A DNA stretch of 64,000 bases, taken from NCBI GenBank assembly GCA_900315585.1, contig OMZP01000001.1, forward strand, positions 51,772 through 115,771. The letters are read 5' to 3'. How positions within the stretch are numbered: the stretch's first letter is position 1; each line of letters begins with the position of its first letter. The notes beneath the pieces are model-generated. The model did no database searches and had not been told where the DNA came from. It saw nothing but the letters and a program-made list of their open reading frames with translations. A program made the position numbers and the translations under genes. The stretch comes from an uncultured Eubacteriales bacterium (GTDB lineage Bacteria; Bacillota; Clostridia; Christensenellales; Aristaeellaceae). Of this stretch, positions 7,927 to 15,345 are shown piece by piece.

Positions 7927-8385
7927 GGATTAGGGACCAGGGACTAGGGATTAGGGATTAGGGGGGAACGGCAGAGCGGATTGCGAAGATTGCCATGTTG
8001 CCCTTTCCGATTTGCACAGATCCTTCGCTGCGCTCAGGATGACAGGCTTGTGATTCGTTGTCATCCTGAACGAAGTGAAGGATCTGTGTGTTTGCAAGGA
8101 AGAAGGGAATAGGGAACAGGGAACAGGGAACAGGGAACAGGGGGGAACGGCAGAGCGGATTGCGAAGATTGCCGTGTTGCCCTTTCCGATTTGCACAGAT
8201 CCTTCGCTGCGCTCAGGATGACAGGCTTGTGATTCGTTGTCATCCGGAATGAAGCGAAGGATCTGTGCATTTTGTATGGGAGAACGAAGTGGTACAGCCG
8301 CTATCCCTTGCCGGTCTCCGGCCATTCCTAATCCCTAGTCCCTAATCCCTAATCCCTAATCCCTAGTCCCTGCTCCCTCTCCCCG
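7922..8385. repeat. composite intergenic repeat with a duplicated 179-bp unit
   Basis: Heptamer runs (AGGGATT/AGGGACT, later AGGGAAC) flank two nearly identical copies (starting about 7962 and 8141, offset 179). Each copy has GGGGGAACGGCAGAGCGG... followed by the palindrome AGATCCTTCGCTGCG...CGAAG(T/C)GAAGGATCT. The right edge is the inverted heptamer run CTAATCC (about 8325-8375). This fills most of the 650-nt gap before the ZorA-like gene; no gene is seen. Confidence 0.85.
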
Positions 8386-8443
8386 CCACATCCCATTTGT
8401 CATGATTAAGTCAACTTTTCTACCCACTTATACTCCATTGTAA

Positions 8444-8452
8444 TGTTATACT
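8444..8452 (+). promoter_or_regulatory. extended -10 promoter upstream of the ZorA-like gene
   Basis: TGTTATACT (TG-n-TATACT) in an AT-rich stretch (8396-8470), the only such stretch in this gap. The -35 is weak. The transcript would have a leader of about 115 nt before the ATG at 8574. Confidence 0.5.
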
Positions 8453-8573
8453 GGTAAATAAATAATTATATACAGGGTGGGGTAGAGTTTCCCGCCCTGG
8501 CAGGAAATGGAACCGGCGGGGCGGAAGCCGCGTCTGAAGAAGGAATGAATCCCCGACGATATGGGAGGTGCCC

Positions 8574-10061
8574 ATGGATTTTATACAGTCTCTGTTTCAG
8601 AATGCCTTCAGCGGCATATTCAACCTGCTGGTGTACGCCGCCATCGTGGCGCTGTTCGTGATCGGGCTCATCCGGTGCATCGCGCCGGTGGTGGGCACCC
8701 GGAACACGCTGCGCAAGGCCGTGCGCAGCATCCGCTCGGAGGGGGACAAGTACGCCTGGCAGCAGGATGACTTCCTGGGCAAGGGCACGCTCTATCCCCA
8801 CTGGAGCGAGTACCTGAACAACCTGTTCTTCGCCGACGGCGTGTACCACAACGCCAGCAACGTGGAGGACTACATCAACGAGGAGACGGTGATGTACGGC
8901 CCCGGTCGGGCCTCCTTCGCCGAATCCCTGCCGGGTTTGATGACTTCGCTGGGCTTCCTGGGCACGCTGATCGGCCTGGCCCAGGGCCTCTCCGGCTTCA
9001 ACATGGCCGACTCCGCCGCCGTGCAGCAGTCGATCGTCACGCTGATCCCCGGCATGCGCTATGCCTTCACCACGTCCATCTTCGGCGTGGTGGGCAGCGT
9101 GCTGTTCACGCTGATCACCCGCGCGGTGTACGGCTCCAGCGAGCACACGCTGAAAAGCTTCTACGGGGCCATGAGCCGCCACGCGGGCGTGCTGAGCGTG
9201 GACCCGATGACCCAGATCGCCATCTACCAGCAGGAGCAGACTGCCCTGATCCAGACCATGGCCAAGGATCTGAACGGCGCCTTCACCGAGAACATGGCCG
9301 CCGCCGTGCGGGACGCCGTGGAGCCGCTGAACCAGAGCTTCAAGAATTTCGTGAACGTGACCACCAAGGAGCAGATGCGCTTCATGGACGCGGTGATGCA
9401 GCGGTTCGCCGACCGGCTGGACGAGAGCATGAAGAGCAAGCTGGCCCACTTTGGCGAGGTGCTGGACGAGACCAGCCGCCTGCAGCAGGAGAATTGCGTG
9501 GTGGTGCGGGCCAGCCTGTCCGGGGCGAAGGACGCTTTGGAGGACCTGCGCTCCATGCAGACCATGAGCCGGGAGATCGTCACCAGCCTCGCGGGCTATG
9601 CCCAGCAGCTTGAGGACGCCCGCCGCCAGGCCGACGACGCCTACATGCGCGTGGCCGGCACCGTGGAGCAGATGGAGCTGGTGTCCCGCCAGCAGAACAA
9701 CTATCTGAAGACCGTCTCCGCCATGCAGGCGGATCTGACCCGCGTCAGCGACGCCATGCAGAAGGCCGCCGCCGACCTGCGGGGCTCCGCCGGGAGCATC
9801 GAGAAGGTGCACATGCAGGCCAGCAAGGCCCTGCAGGACGAGTTCAGCAGCACCATGGACGCCTATCGCGACTACGTGAACCAGTTCACCCAGCGGGTGG
9901 ACTACCTGGCCAGCAGCATCTCCCGCTCGCTGGATGGCCTGCCCGACGCCGTGGCCGACACCAACAACCGCTTCCTCGACCAGGTGGACCGCCTCACCGA
10001 CGCCATGGTGCAGGCCCAGAGGGCGCTGGAAGTCACCGCGGATCGAATTTATCGCGGCTAG
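8574..10061 (+). CDS. ZorA-like MotA/TolQ/ExbB proton-channel protein with long cytoplasmic coiled-coil tail
   Basis: The protein has 495 residues. Membrane segments lie at about 13-38, 119-139 (LPGLMTSLGFLGTLIGLAQGL region) and 163-184 (YAFTTSIFGVVGSVLFTLIT). This is the MotA/ExbB/ZorA arrangement, in which the last two helices carry small and Thr/Ser residues lining the proton path. Residues 190-495 are a long, Gln/Asp/Ala-rich helical tail without membrane segments, as in ZorA rather than ExbB/TolQ. GGGAGG lies 5 nt before the ATG; an in-frame GTG two codons earlier overlaps that site and is rejected. The partner OmpA/MotB-domain protein follows after a 155-nt repeat-filled gap. It is probably the ring subunit of an ion-driven motor; the defence role is inference. 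Confidence 0.85.
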   Translation: MDFIQSLFQNAFSGIFNLLVYAAIVALFVIGLIRCIAPVVGTRNTLRKAVRSIRSEGDKYAWQQDDFLGKGTLYPHWSEYLNNLFFADGVYHNASNVEDYINEETVMYGPGRASFAESLPGLMTSLGFLGTLIGLAQGLSGFNMADSAAVQQSIVTLIPGMRYAFTTSIFGVVGSVLFTLITRAVYGSSEHTLKSFYGAMSRHAGVLSVDPMTQIAIYQQEQTALIQTMAKDLNGAFTENMAAAVRDAVEPLNQSFKNFVNVTTKEQMRFMDAVMQRFADRLDESMKSKLAHFGEVLDETSRLQQENCVVVRASLSGAKDALEDLRSMQTMSREIVTSLAGYAQQLEDARRQADDAYMRVAGTVEQMELVSRQQNNYLKTVSAMQADLTRVSDAMQKAAADLRGSAGSIEKVHMQASKALQDEFSSTMDAYRDYVNQFTQRVDYLASSISRSLDGLPDAVADTNNRFLDQVDRLTDAMVQAQRALEVTADRIYRG

Positions 10062-10069
10062 AATCCAAT

Positions 10070-10195
10070 TAGGAATGAGGAATTAGGAATTAGGAATTGT
10101 GGAGGAAATCCTTGCGGATTTCATGATTGATTCAATCAAATTCCGCAGGAATTTGTACCGCCATTCCTCATTCCTCATTCCTAATTCCTCATTAA
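10070..10195. repeat. palindromic repeat with AGGAATG heptamers between the ZorA-like and ZorB-like genes
   Basis: Left arm AGGAATG/AGGAATT heptamers and GAAATCCTTGCGGATTTC. Right arm AAATTCCGCAGGAATTTG and inverted heptamers ATTCCTC. Same family as the outer arms of the 3674-3941 element, but lacking the GGATTGCC core. Confidence 0.85.
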
Positions 10196-10216
10196 CCCCC
10201 GAAGGGAGGTTTAGGA

Positions 10217-11236
10217 ATGCGTAACACCCGTCAGCGCGTGTCCCATCGCCGCGCGGGCAACAACGGCGTGCAGTGGCTGAGCTTTTCAGACCTGATGAGC
10301 GCCCTGTTGCTGATCTTCATACTGATCATGTTCTACATCATGTATCAGTATTTCGATATGTATGAAATCAACATGGCGGAGATCGCCCGCCAGCAGTACG
10401 ACCTGGACCAGGCCAACGCGAGCCTGGACGAGCAGCGCACGAAGCTGACCGAGGCCGAGGCCCAGATGGTGGCCCAGCAGATCCGGCTGAACGCGGCCCA
10501 GGCCGATTTGGACGACGCCCAGAGCATCCTGGCCGCCCAGCAGGACGAGCTGAGCCAGGCCCAGTCCCTCCTGCAGGAAAAGGAGGACGAGATCGCCGCC
10601 CAACAGGAGCAGCTGGACGCGCTGAGCATCCAGCTGGGCAACCAGCAGACCCAGATCGACGAGCAGCAGGCCGCCCTGGACAACCAGCAGCGCCAGCTGG
10701 AGGCCCTGGTGGGCATGCGCACCCGCATCATCACGTCCCTGTCCAGCGCCCTTCGGGAGGCCAGCATCTCCGCCCAGGTGGACCCGAGCAACGGCTCCAT
10801 CGCCCTGGAGTCGGACGTGCTGTTCGAGCTGGGAAGGTATGACCTGTCCGAGCGGGGCGAGCGGTTCATCGACCGCTTCCTGCCGGTGTACCTGAACGTG
10901 CTGTTCTCCGACGAATATCGGGAGTACGTGGCCGAGATCATCATCGAGGGCCACACCGACTCCACCGGCAGCTACATCGACAACCTGGAGCTGTCCCAGC
11001 AGCGCGCCCTGGCGGTGGCCAGCTACGTGCTGGACGACGGCTATCATGGCATCACCGCCGACCAAAAGCGGCAGCTGCGCGCCGTGGCCACGGCCAACGG
11101 GCGCTCCTTCAGCGACCCGGTGCTGAACGACTTCGGCGTGGAGGACATGGACGCCTCCCGCCGCGTGGTGTTCAAGTTCCGCCTCACCGACGAGCAGATG
11201 ATCCAGCAGCTGAAGACCATACTGGAGAATAATTAG
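10217..11236 (+). CDS. ZorB-like stator: MotB-type membrane helix, coiled coil, OmpA peptidoglycan-binding domain
   Basis: The protein has 339 residues. A short basic N-terminus leads into one membrane helix (about 20-46) starting WLSFSDLMSALLLIFI. Asp25 in SFSDLM matches the proton-carrying Asp of MotB/ZorB. Residues about 50-170 form a Gln/Ala-rich heptad coiled coil, unusually long for ZorB. The C-terminal OmpA-like domain (about 195-330) has EGHTDSTGSYIDNLELSQQRA near 243 and the closing SRRVVFKF, the residues that bind diaminopimelate in peptidoglycan. It therefore should anchor a ZorA-like ring to the wall. The ribosome site AAGGGAGG lies before the ATG. No flagellar genes are nearby, arguing against MotB. 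Confidence 0.87.
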   Translation: MRNTRQRVSHRRAGNNGVQWLSFSDLMSALLLIFILIMFYIMYQYFDMYEINMAEIARQQYDLDQANASLDEQRTKLTEAEAQMVAQQIRLNAAQADLDDAQSILAAQQDELSQAQSLLQEKEDEIAAQQEQLDALSIQLGNQQTQIDEQQAALDNQQRQLEALVGMRTRIITSLSSALREASISAQVDPSNGSIALESDVLFELGRYDLSERGERFIDRFLPVYLNVLFSDEYREYVAEIIIEGHTDSTGSYIDNLELSQQRALAVASYVLDDGYHGITADQKRQLRAVATANGRSFSDPVLNDFGVEDMDASRRVVFKFRLTDEQMIQQLKTILENN

Positions 11237-11370
11237 GAATTGGGAATGAGGAATGAGGAATTGAGGATGAAATCCTGACGGATTTCCTCGGTTCCGGTTC
11301 CCCGAATCAATCAAATCCCGCAGGGATTTGCATCGCCATTCCTCATTCCTCACTCCTCATTCCTCATTAT
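11237..11370. repeat. palindromic repeat with AGGAATG heptamers after the ZorB-like gene
   Basis: GGAATGAGGAATGAGGAATT and GAAATCCTGACGGATTTC on the left; AATCCCGCAGGGATTTG and inverted ATTCCTC heptamers on the right. A close relative of the element at 10070-10195. Confidence 0.85.
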
Positions 11371-11406
11371 CATAGAAGCCTACCAACTGAACGGAGAAGT
11401 GATACT

Positions 11407-11970
11407 GTGCAATATGTACGCCGACTGACCTGGTTCGTCGCCGGGCGCATGCTGTTGATCTGCGCGCTGGCGGGTATGCTGGTGTGCGGCTTCTTCATGG
11501 CCATGAACGGCGCCAACATCTATGTGGTGCTGAACGACGGCATGGAGAAGCGGGTGGACGTGATCCTCACCCGCCAGCAGGCTGAGGAGCTGAACAAGTA
11601 CTTCCACGCCGACTTCCTGATCGCCGACGAGGCGCTGGAGGGGGCGTTGAACGGCATGAGCGCCTATTCCGACTACAGCATCACCGGCTTCGACTACGAG
11701 CTGACCATCGAAAAGCTGTGGGCCTGGCCCTGGGACAGCTACGCCAACTGCACCGTGGTGGAGCGGGTGCCCTCCATCTCCGGCAGCGTCATTTCGAGCC
11801 GCCGCAGCGAGGTGTCCGAGCGCATCCCCCGCTGGCAGGGCGGCCGGTACGACGTGACCCTGGTGAAGGTGGGCGGCGATTGGAAGATCATCGGCATGCA
11901 GCAGAAGACCGTGCTGGTCGAGCCCGAGGGCGACGACGACGGCCTGGAGACCGAGGTGCTGGTGTCGTAA
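11407..11970 (+). CDS. membrane-anchored protein of the ZorAB-like locus, function unknown
   Basis: The 187-residue protein has one N-terminal membrane helix (about residues 8-33, RMLLICALAGMLVCGFFMAM) and then an extracytoplasmic domain of about 150 residues. That domain's pattern (helix, then strands ending in RYDVTLVKVGGDWKIIGMQ) resembles NTF2/SnoaL-like small folds. I do not recognise a family. The start is GTG with GGAG about 10 nt upstream. It is flanked by repeats but lies in the same orientation as its neighbours, so it is probably part of the motor operon, possibly as an accessory of the ZorB-like protein outside the membrane. Confidence 0.65.
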   Translation: MQYVRRLTWFVAGRMLLICALAGMLVCGFFMAMNGANIYVVLNDGMEKRVDVILTRQQAEELNKYFHADFLIADEALEGALNGMSAYSDYSITGFDYELTIEKLWAWPWDSYANCTVVERVPSISGSVISSRRSEVSERIPRWQGGRYDVTLVKVGGDWKIIGMQQKTVLVEPEGDDDGLETEVLVS

Positions 11971-12004
11971 ACGTGAATAGGGATAGCCTATAGAGGCGCA
12001 CGCC

Positions 12005-12152
12005 GCCACCCAAAAGCCTTCCCCTCTGGGGAAAGTGGCACGGCGCAGCCGTGACGGAAGAGGTCGATTTCACATTGCACAGGCCAGTGCGCGCTCGACC
12101 TCATCCGGTTTCGCTGTCGCTCAACCACCTTCCCCATAGGGGAAGGCTTTTT
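12005..12152. repeat. GCCTTCCCC/GGGGAAGGC palindromic repeat
   Basis: AAAAGCCTTCCCCTCTGGGG at the left and CCCCATAGGGGAAGGCTTTT at the right, with inner GGAAGAGGTCG / CGACCTCATCCG arms. The right end followed by T-residues could act as an intrinsic terminator. Confidence 0.85.
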
Positions 12153-12159
12153 TTGGCAA

Positions 12160-12175
12160 GTAGACCAAAGTAGAC
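12160..12175 (+). promoter_or_regulatory. two direct GTAGAC motifs
   Basis: GTAGAC at 12160-12165 and 12170-12175, one helical turn apart and 30-45 nt before the promoter of the large TPR/RyR-like gene. The same motif recurs at 41732-42012 and 63943. Confidence 0.35.
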
Positions 12176-12204
12176 AAAAATCGCACAAAAATTGACAGAA
12201 AATA

Positions 12205-12233
12205 TTGACGCCGTCCCCCGGGGCTGATATGAT
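12205..12233 (+). promoter_or_regulatory. sigma-A promoter of the TPR/RyR-like gene
   Basis: TTGACG (12205-12210), 17-nt spacer, TATGAT (12228-12233). The expected start of transcription is about 25 nt before the ATG. The gene can therefore be expressed separately from the ZorAB-like pair. Confidence 0.75.
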
Positions 12234-12264
12234 GGAAACAGCTGAGACACAGGAGGGGACGCCC

Positions 12265-15042
12265 ATGGCCGCCCATATCGAGACGCTCAACGACCTGTTT
12301 GCCGCGCTGTTCAGGCCCGCGGAGGGGGCTCCGGCCATCCGCCAGCCCCAGCGACCCCTGCGGGAGGACCTGTTCGCGCTGTTCTTCCCGGACGCGCTGG
12401 TGAAGCCCTATGCCGACAAGTCCAAGTCGAACCTGACCTGGTTCTTCAACCACGACCCGCGGAACAAGTCCGTTAGGCGGTCGCTGGCGGCGCTTTTGGA
12501 GGCGGATCTGCCCGGCACCGTGGCGGACACCCACCGCAAGTGCCACGCGGCGCTGTGGCCCAGAGCCGGGCAGCCGGCCTTCGACGGGGCCCTGCTGAAG
12601 AGTGTGCTGCTGTCCGTGCGCCTGCCCGCCGGGGTGGAGAGCCGCTGGCACATCGTCTCCGGCGAGGGCGAGCGCCCCGGCCGGGTGGAGGTGTTCCTGG
12701 GCGTGGACGAGGCGGCGGCGCTGGCGCGGCTGATCCTGACCCTGGCCGTGGCCGGGGACGCGCCGCTGGAAACCGTGGGCGACCTGTGGCGGGGCGACCT
12801 GGGCGGCGACTGCGCCTTCCTGGGGGAGGACGCCACGCTGGCCGGGTCCCTGCGCCACGCCCGGATGCTGGATCTGCAGGGGCGGCACGAGAAGGCCTTC
12901 GAGGCCTTCGAGCGGGTGGCGAAGCAGTTGAACCGCCCCGCCAGGACCCTGGACGAGTCCACGATGTACGTGCGGCTGGGGGAGATGTGCTTCACCGGCG
13001 AGGGCTGCCTCAGGGACGAGAAGCTGGCGCTGCGCTACGACGCGCTGGGCCTGCTGGAGGAGAACCCCAGGAGCCTGTGGCAGCTGGGCCGCCACGCCAC
13101 CGGGTCCCCGGCCCGGGAGGCCATGGAGAAGGCCGCGGAGCTGGGCTACGGGCCCGCCATCCGGGAGCTGGGCGACGCCTGGAACCAGGGCAGCGCCCGC
13201 CTGGCCACCGTCCGGAACCTGGAGGAGGCCCGGCGCTGCTACCAGCGGGGGCTGGGCCTGCCCGGCGGCGACGGGGCCTACTGCGCCTACATGCTGGGCC
13301 GGCTCTACGAGGCCCAGGGCGAGCGGGCCGCGGCGGTGAACGCCTATCGCGTGGCCCAGGAGAGCGGCAGCGCCGAGGCCGCCGAGCGGCTGGCGCGGCT
13401 GGACTGGATGCTGGAGGCCCCGAAGGAGGCCCCGGTCCGGCGGCCCGCCCTGCCCGGGGAGAAGCGATTCTGCCTGATGAACGACCTGACCGGCGCGAAC
13501 CGGGCGTTCCTGGAGGGCCTCGAGGGCCGGTGGGATGTGACCGTCTGCGGCGAGGCCGCGGGCGCCCCGGAGGGGGCGAAGGTCAGCGCCCTGGCCCCGG
13601 AGGCGGCGCTGCGGGACCTGGCTCAGGGGGTGTACTGGGGCGGCGCGGCCAGCTTCCCGGAGCTGGTGATCGGCCTGCTCTCGGGGGATCAGCGGAAGAA
13701 CCTGCGCCAGGCGGTGGCCCTGCTGGGCGAGCTGCAGCGGATGGCCCAGGACCTGGGGGACCGGGCCTGGGATCTGGTGGACCAGGTGGAGCTCTACGTG
13801 CTGGCGGAGCACGACTACGCCGCGCTGCTGCTGGACGCGGCCTTCGCGGGCATGGGCGAGCTCTATTTCCGGCTGAGGCTGTGCGACCCGGCGCTGGACG
13901 CGGCGGACGCGCTGCTGACGGAGGCCCCGCTGTTTTTGCCGCGGCTGTCGGCGGCCCCGGACGCGCCGGTGCGGGTGAAGGTGATCGGCGGCGGGGACGC
14001 GGCCCTGGCCGTGGCGCGGCGGGCGATGGCCCTGCCCCTGCCGGAGGGCATCGAGGCGACGCTGGACGTGTACGGCGAGGGCGCGGCGCGGCTGGAGCAG
14101 CGGCTCCGCCAGCTGTGCCCCGGCCTGGAGCGGGCGCCGGAGCTGATGGGGCTTTTGCCCCGGTTCCACGAGTGCGCCTATGACGGCGTGCTTTCCGAGG
14201 AAGGGCTGCTGGGCGGAGATTACTATGTGGTGGCCACCGGCGACGACGCGCGGAATCTGCGCGTGGCGGTGTTGCTGCGGGGGGCGCTGCTCCGGCGCGA
14301 GCCCGGGGCGGAGAAGCCGCCCTTCATCGCCGTGCACACGCCCGGCGCCCTGGAGGGCTGGCTCGTGGGCAGCCTCCCGGCAGGGCTGGAGGGCGGCGGC
14401 AAGGCGGCGGGCTGGTGCGCCCAGTACGAGCTCCATCCCTTCGGCATGGCCTCGATGTACCGCGCCCAGGCCCTGCGGGACGACGCTCTGGAGCGCCGCG
14501 CTCGGCAGGCCCACATGCTGTTCATCGGCCTGCCCAACACCCGCGACGCCCGCCACGCCGCCCTGGGCAGCTACTACCGGCGGCAGCACAGCCGGGACGT
14601 GGCCCGGGCCGCGGCGGGGAGCCTGGCCTATCGGCTGCACCTGGCGGGCATCGACCTGCCCGGCTGGCGGCTCTACGGCGCGGGGGACGAGGTGGCACGG
14701 CTGGGCATGCGCTACAGCAAATGGCTGAAGGAGGGGGAGAACCTCGACAAGGCCGTGCGGGACGAGCACGCGCGCCGGAACCGCCTGCTCATCGCCCTGG
14801 GCTGGTCGCCCGCCGCGGTGGAGGAGGTGGCGGCCTACGTGGGCCGGGGCAACCCCAGCCACATCCTCTATCCCGCGAAGCTGAACCCCTTCATCTGCCC
14901 CTGGGAGGCGCTGGAGGGCGGCGAGCTGCTGCGGGGCGTGCGGGAGGCCGTGCGCGCCCGGTTCCCGGAGAAGTCCGTGGCCGACCCCCGGAAGGACGAA
15001 GAAGCCTCCGTGCGGGACACGGAGGCGGTGATCGGGGGGTGA
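12265..15042 (+). CDS. large cytoplasmic protein: TPR/Sel1-like repeats, Rossmann-like region, C-terminal RyR-like domain
   Basis: The protein has 925 residues and no membrane segment. Residues 1-190 form an unrecognised domain. Residues about 192-395 are TPR/Sel1-like helical repeats (EAMEKAAELGYGPAIRELGDAW; EARRCYQRGLGLPGGDG). Residues about 397-815 alternate strands and helices, with VRVKVIGGGDAALAVARRAM (about 570) and DYYVVATGDDARNLRVAVLLR (about 652), reminiscent of TrkA-N/RCK NAD-binding folds. The C-terminus has AVRDEHARRNRLLIALGW (about 830) and KLNPFICPWEAL (about 872), which resembles bacterial RyR domains. The ATG has AGGAGGGG 6 nt upstream; upstream in-frame codons overlap the promoter. 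Placement next to the ZorAB-like pair suggests an effector or sensor; function is inference. Confidence 0.7.
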   Translation: MAAHIETLNDLFAALFRPAEGAPAIRQPQRPLREDLFALFFPDALVKPYADKSKSNLTWFFNHDPRNKSVRRSLAALLEADLPGTVADTHRKCHAALWPRAGQPAFDGALLKSVLLSVRLPAGVESRWHIVSGEGERPGRVEVFLGVDEAAALARLILTLAVAGDAPLETVGDLWRGDLGGDCAFLGEDATLAGSLRHARMLDLQGRHEKAFEAFERVAKQLNRPARTLDESTMYVRLGEMCFTGEGCLRDEKLALRYDALGLLEENPRSLWQLGRHATGSPAREAMEKAAELGYGPAIRELGDAWNQGSARLATVRNLEEARRCYQRGLGLPGGDGAYCAYMLGRLYEAQGERAAAVNAYRVAQESGSAEAAERLARLDWMLEAPKEAPVRRPALPGEKRFCLMNDLTGANRAFLEGLEGRWDVTVCGEAAGAPEGAKVSALAPEAALRDLAQGVYWGGAASFPELVIGLLSGDQRKNLRQAVALLGELQRMAQDLGDRAWDLVDQVELYVLAEHDYAALLLDAAFAGMGELYFRLRLCDPALDAADALLTEAPLFLPRLSAAPDAPVRVKVIGGGDAALAVARRAMALPLPEGIEATLDVYGEGAARLEQRLRQLCPGLERAPELMGLLPRFHECAYDGVLSEEGLLGGDYYVVATGDDARNLRVAVLLRGALLRREPGAEKPPFIAVHTPGALEGWLVGSLPAGLEGGGKAAGWCAQYELHPFGMASMYRAQALRDDALERRARQAHMLFIGLPNTRDARHAALGSYYRRQHSRDVARAAAGSLAYRLHLAGIDLPGWRLYGAGDEVARLGMRYSKWLKEGENLDKAVRDEHARRNRLLIALGWSPAAVEEVAAYVGRGNPSHILYPAKLNPFICPWEALEGGELLRGVREAVRARFPEKSVADPRKDEEASVRDTEAVIGG

Positions 15043-15056
15043 GCCAATACAGTATA

Positions 15057-15238
15057 AGCCTTCCCCCATGGGGAAGGTGGATTTCGGTAAAATTGCTTGC
15101 AATTTTGCCGAAAGACGGATGAGGTCCTTGGATGGGCTGCGCCTGTATAATCGTGACAGAGGCGCGAAGCGGAGCGTCAGGGGACCTCATCAGTCTGGCC
15201 TGCGGCCAGCCAGCTTCCCCAAAGGGGAAGCCTTTTGG
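15057..15238. repeat. GCCTTCCCC/GGGGAAGCC palindromic repeat
   Basis: AGCCTTCCCCCATGGGGAAG at the left and GCTTCCCCAAAGGGGAAGCC at the right. It contains the inner variable arms TGCTTGCAATTTTGCCGAAAGACGG and GACCTCATC found in several other copies. It occupies most of the 300-nt gap between the RyR-like gene and the ROK gene. Confidence 0.85.
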
Positions 15239-15282
15239 AAGGGCGCAAGGGCAGCAAAGAGCCGCACATCCGAATAACGCAG

Positions 15283-15319
15283 AAATCCCACCCTTGAATC
15301 AAAGGGGTGGGATTTCGTG
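15283..15319 (-). terminator. intrinsic terminator of the ROK gene
   Basis: GAAATCCCACCC ... GGGTGGGATTTC hairpin located 27 nt after the stop of the minus-strand ROK gene. It could also end plus-strand transcription from the RyR-like gene. Confidence 0.65.
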
Positions 15320-15345
15320 TATCATCGGGGTTGAGCGCCCCGCGC

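Noticed and set aside
8018..8272. CRISPR array suspected from regularly repeated ATCCTTCGC sequences
   Set aside because: Copies are inverted palindromes with conserved interiors, not direct repeats with unique spacers; no cas genes.
10217..11236. Flagellar MotB
   Set aside because: No flagellar or chemotaxis genes in 64 kb, and the SFSDLM start plus partner tail fit ZorB-like proteins better.
12160..12175. Spo0A boxes (reading GTAGACAAAA as TTTTGTCTAC)
   Set aside because: The core TGTCGAA is not matched (TGTCTAC), so I keep it only as an unnamed repeated motif.
4538..15042. Prophage or integrative element
   Set aside because: No integrase, phage structural genes, attachment repeats or tRNA target at the edges.
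12121..15102. A 993-codon open frame on the minus strand opposite the TPR/RyR-like gene
   Set aside because: It is rich in His/Gly/Gln/Arg with no recognisable domain, lacks a ribosome site and mirrors a well-supported plus-strand gene; long antisense frames are common in this GC-rich DNA.
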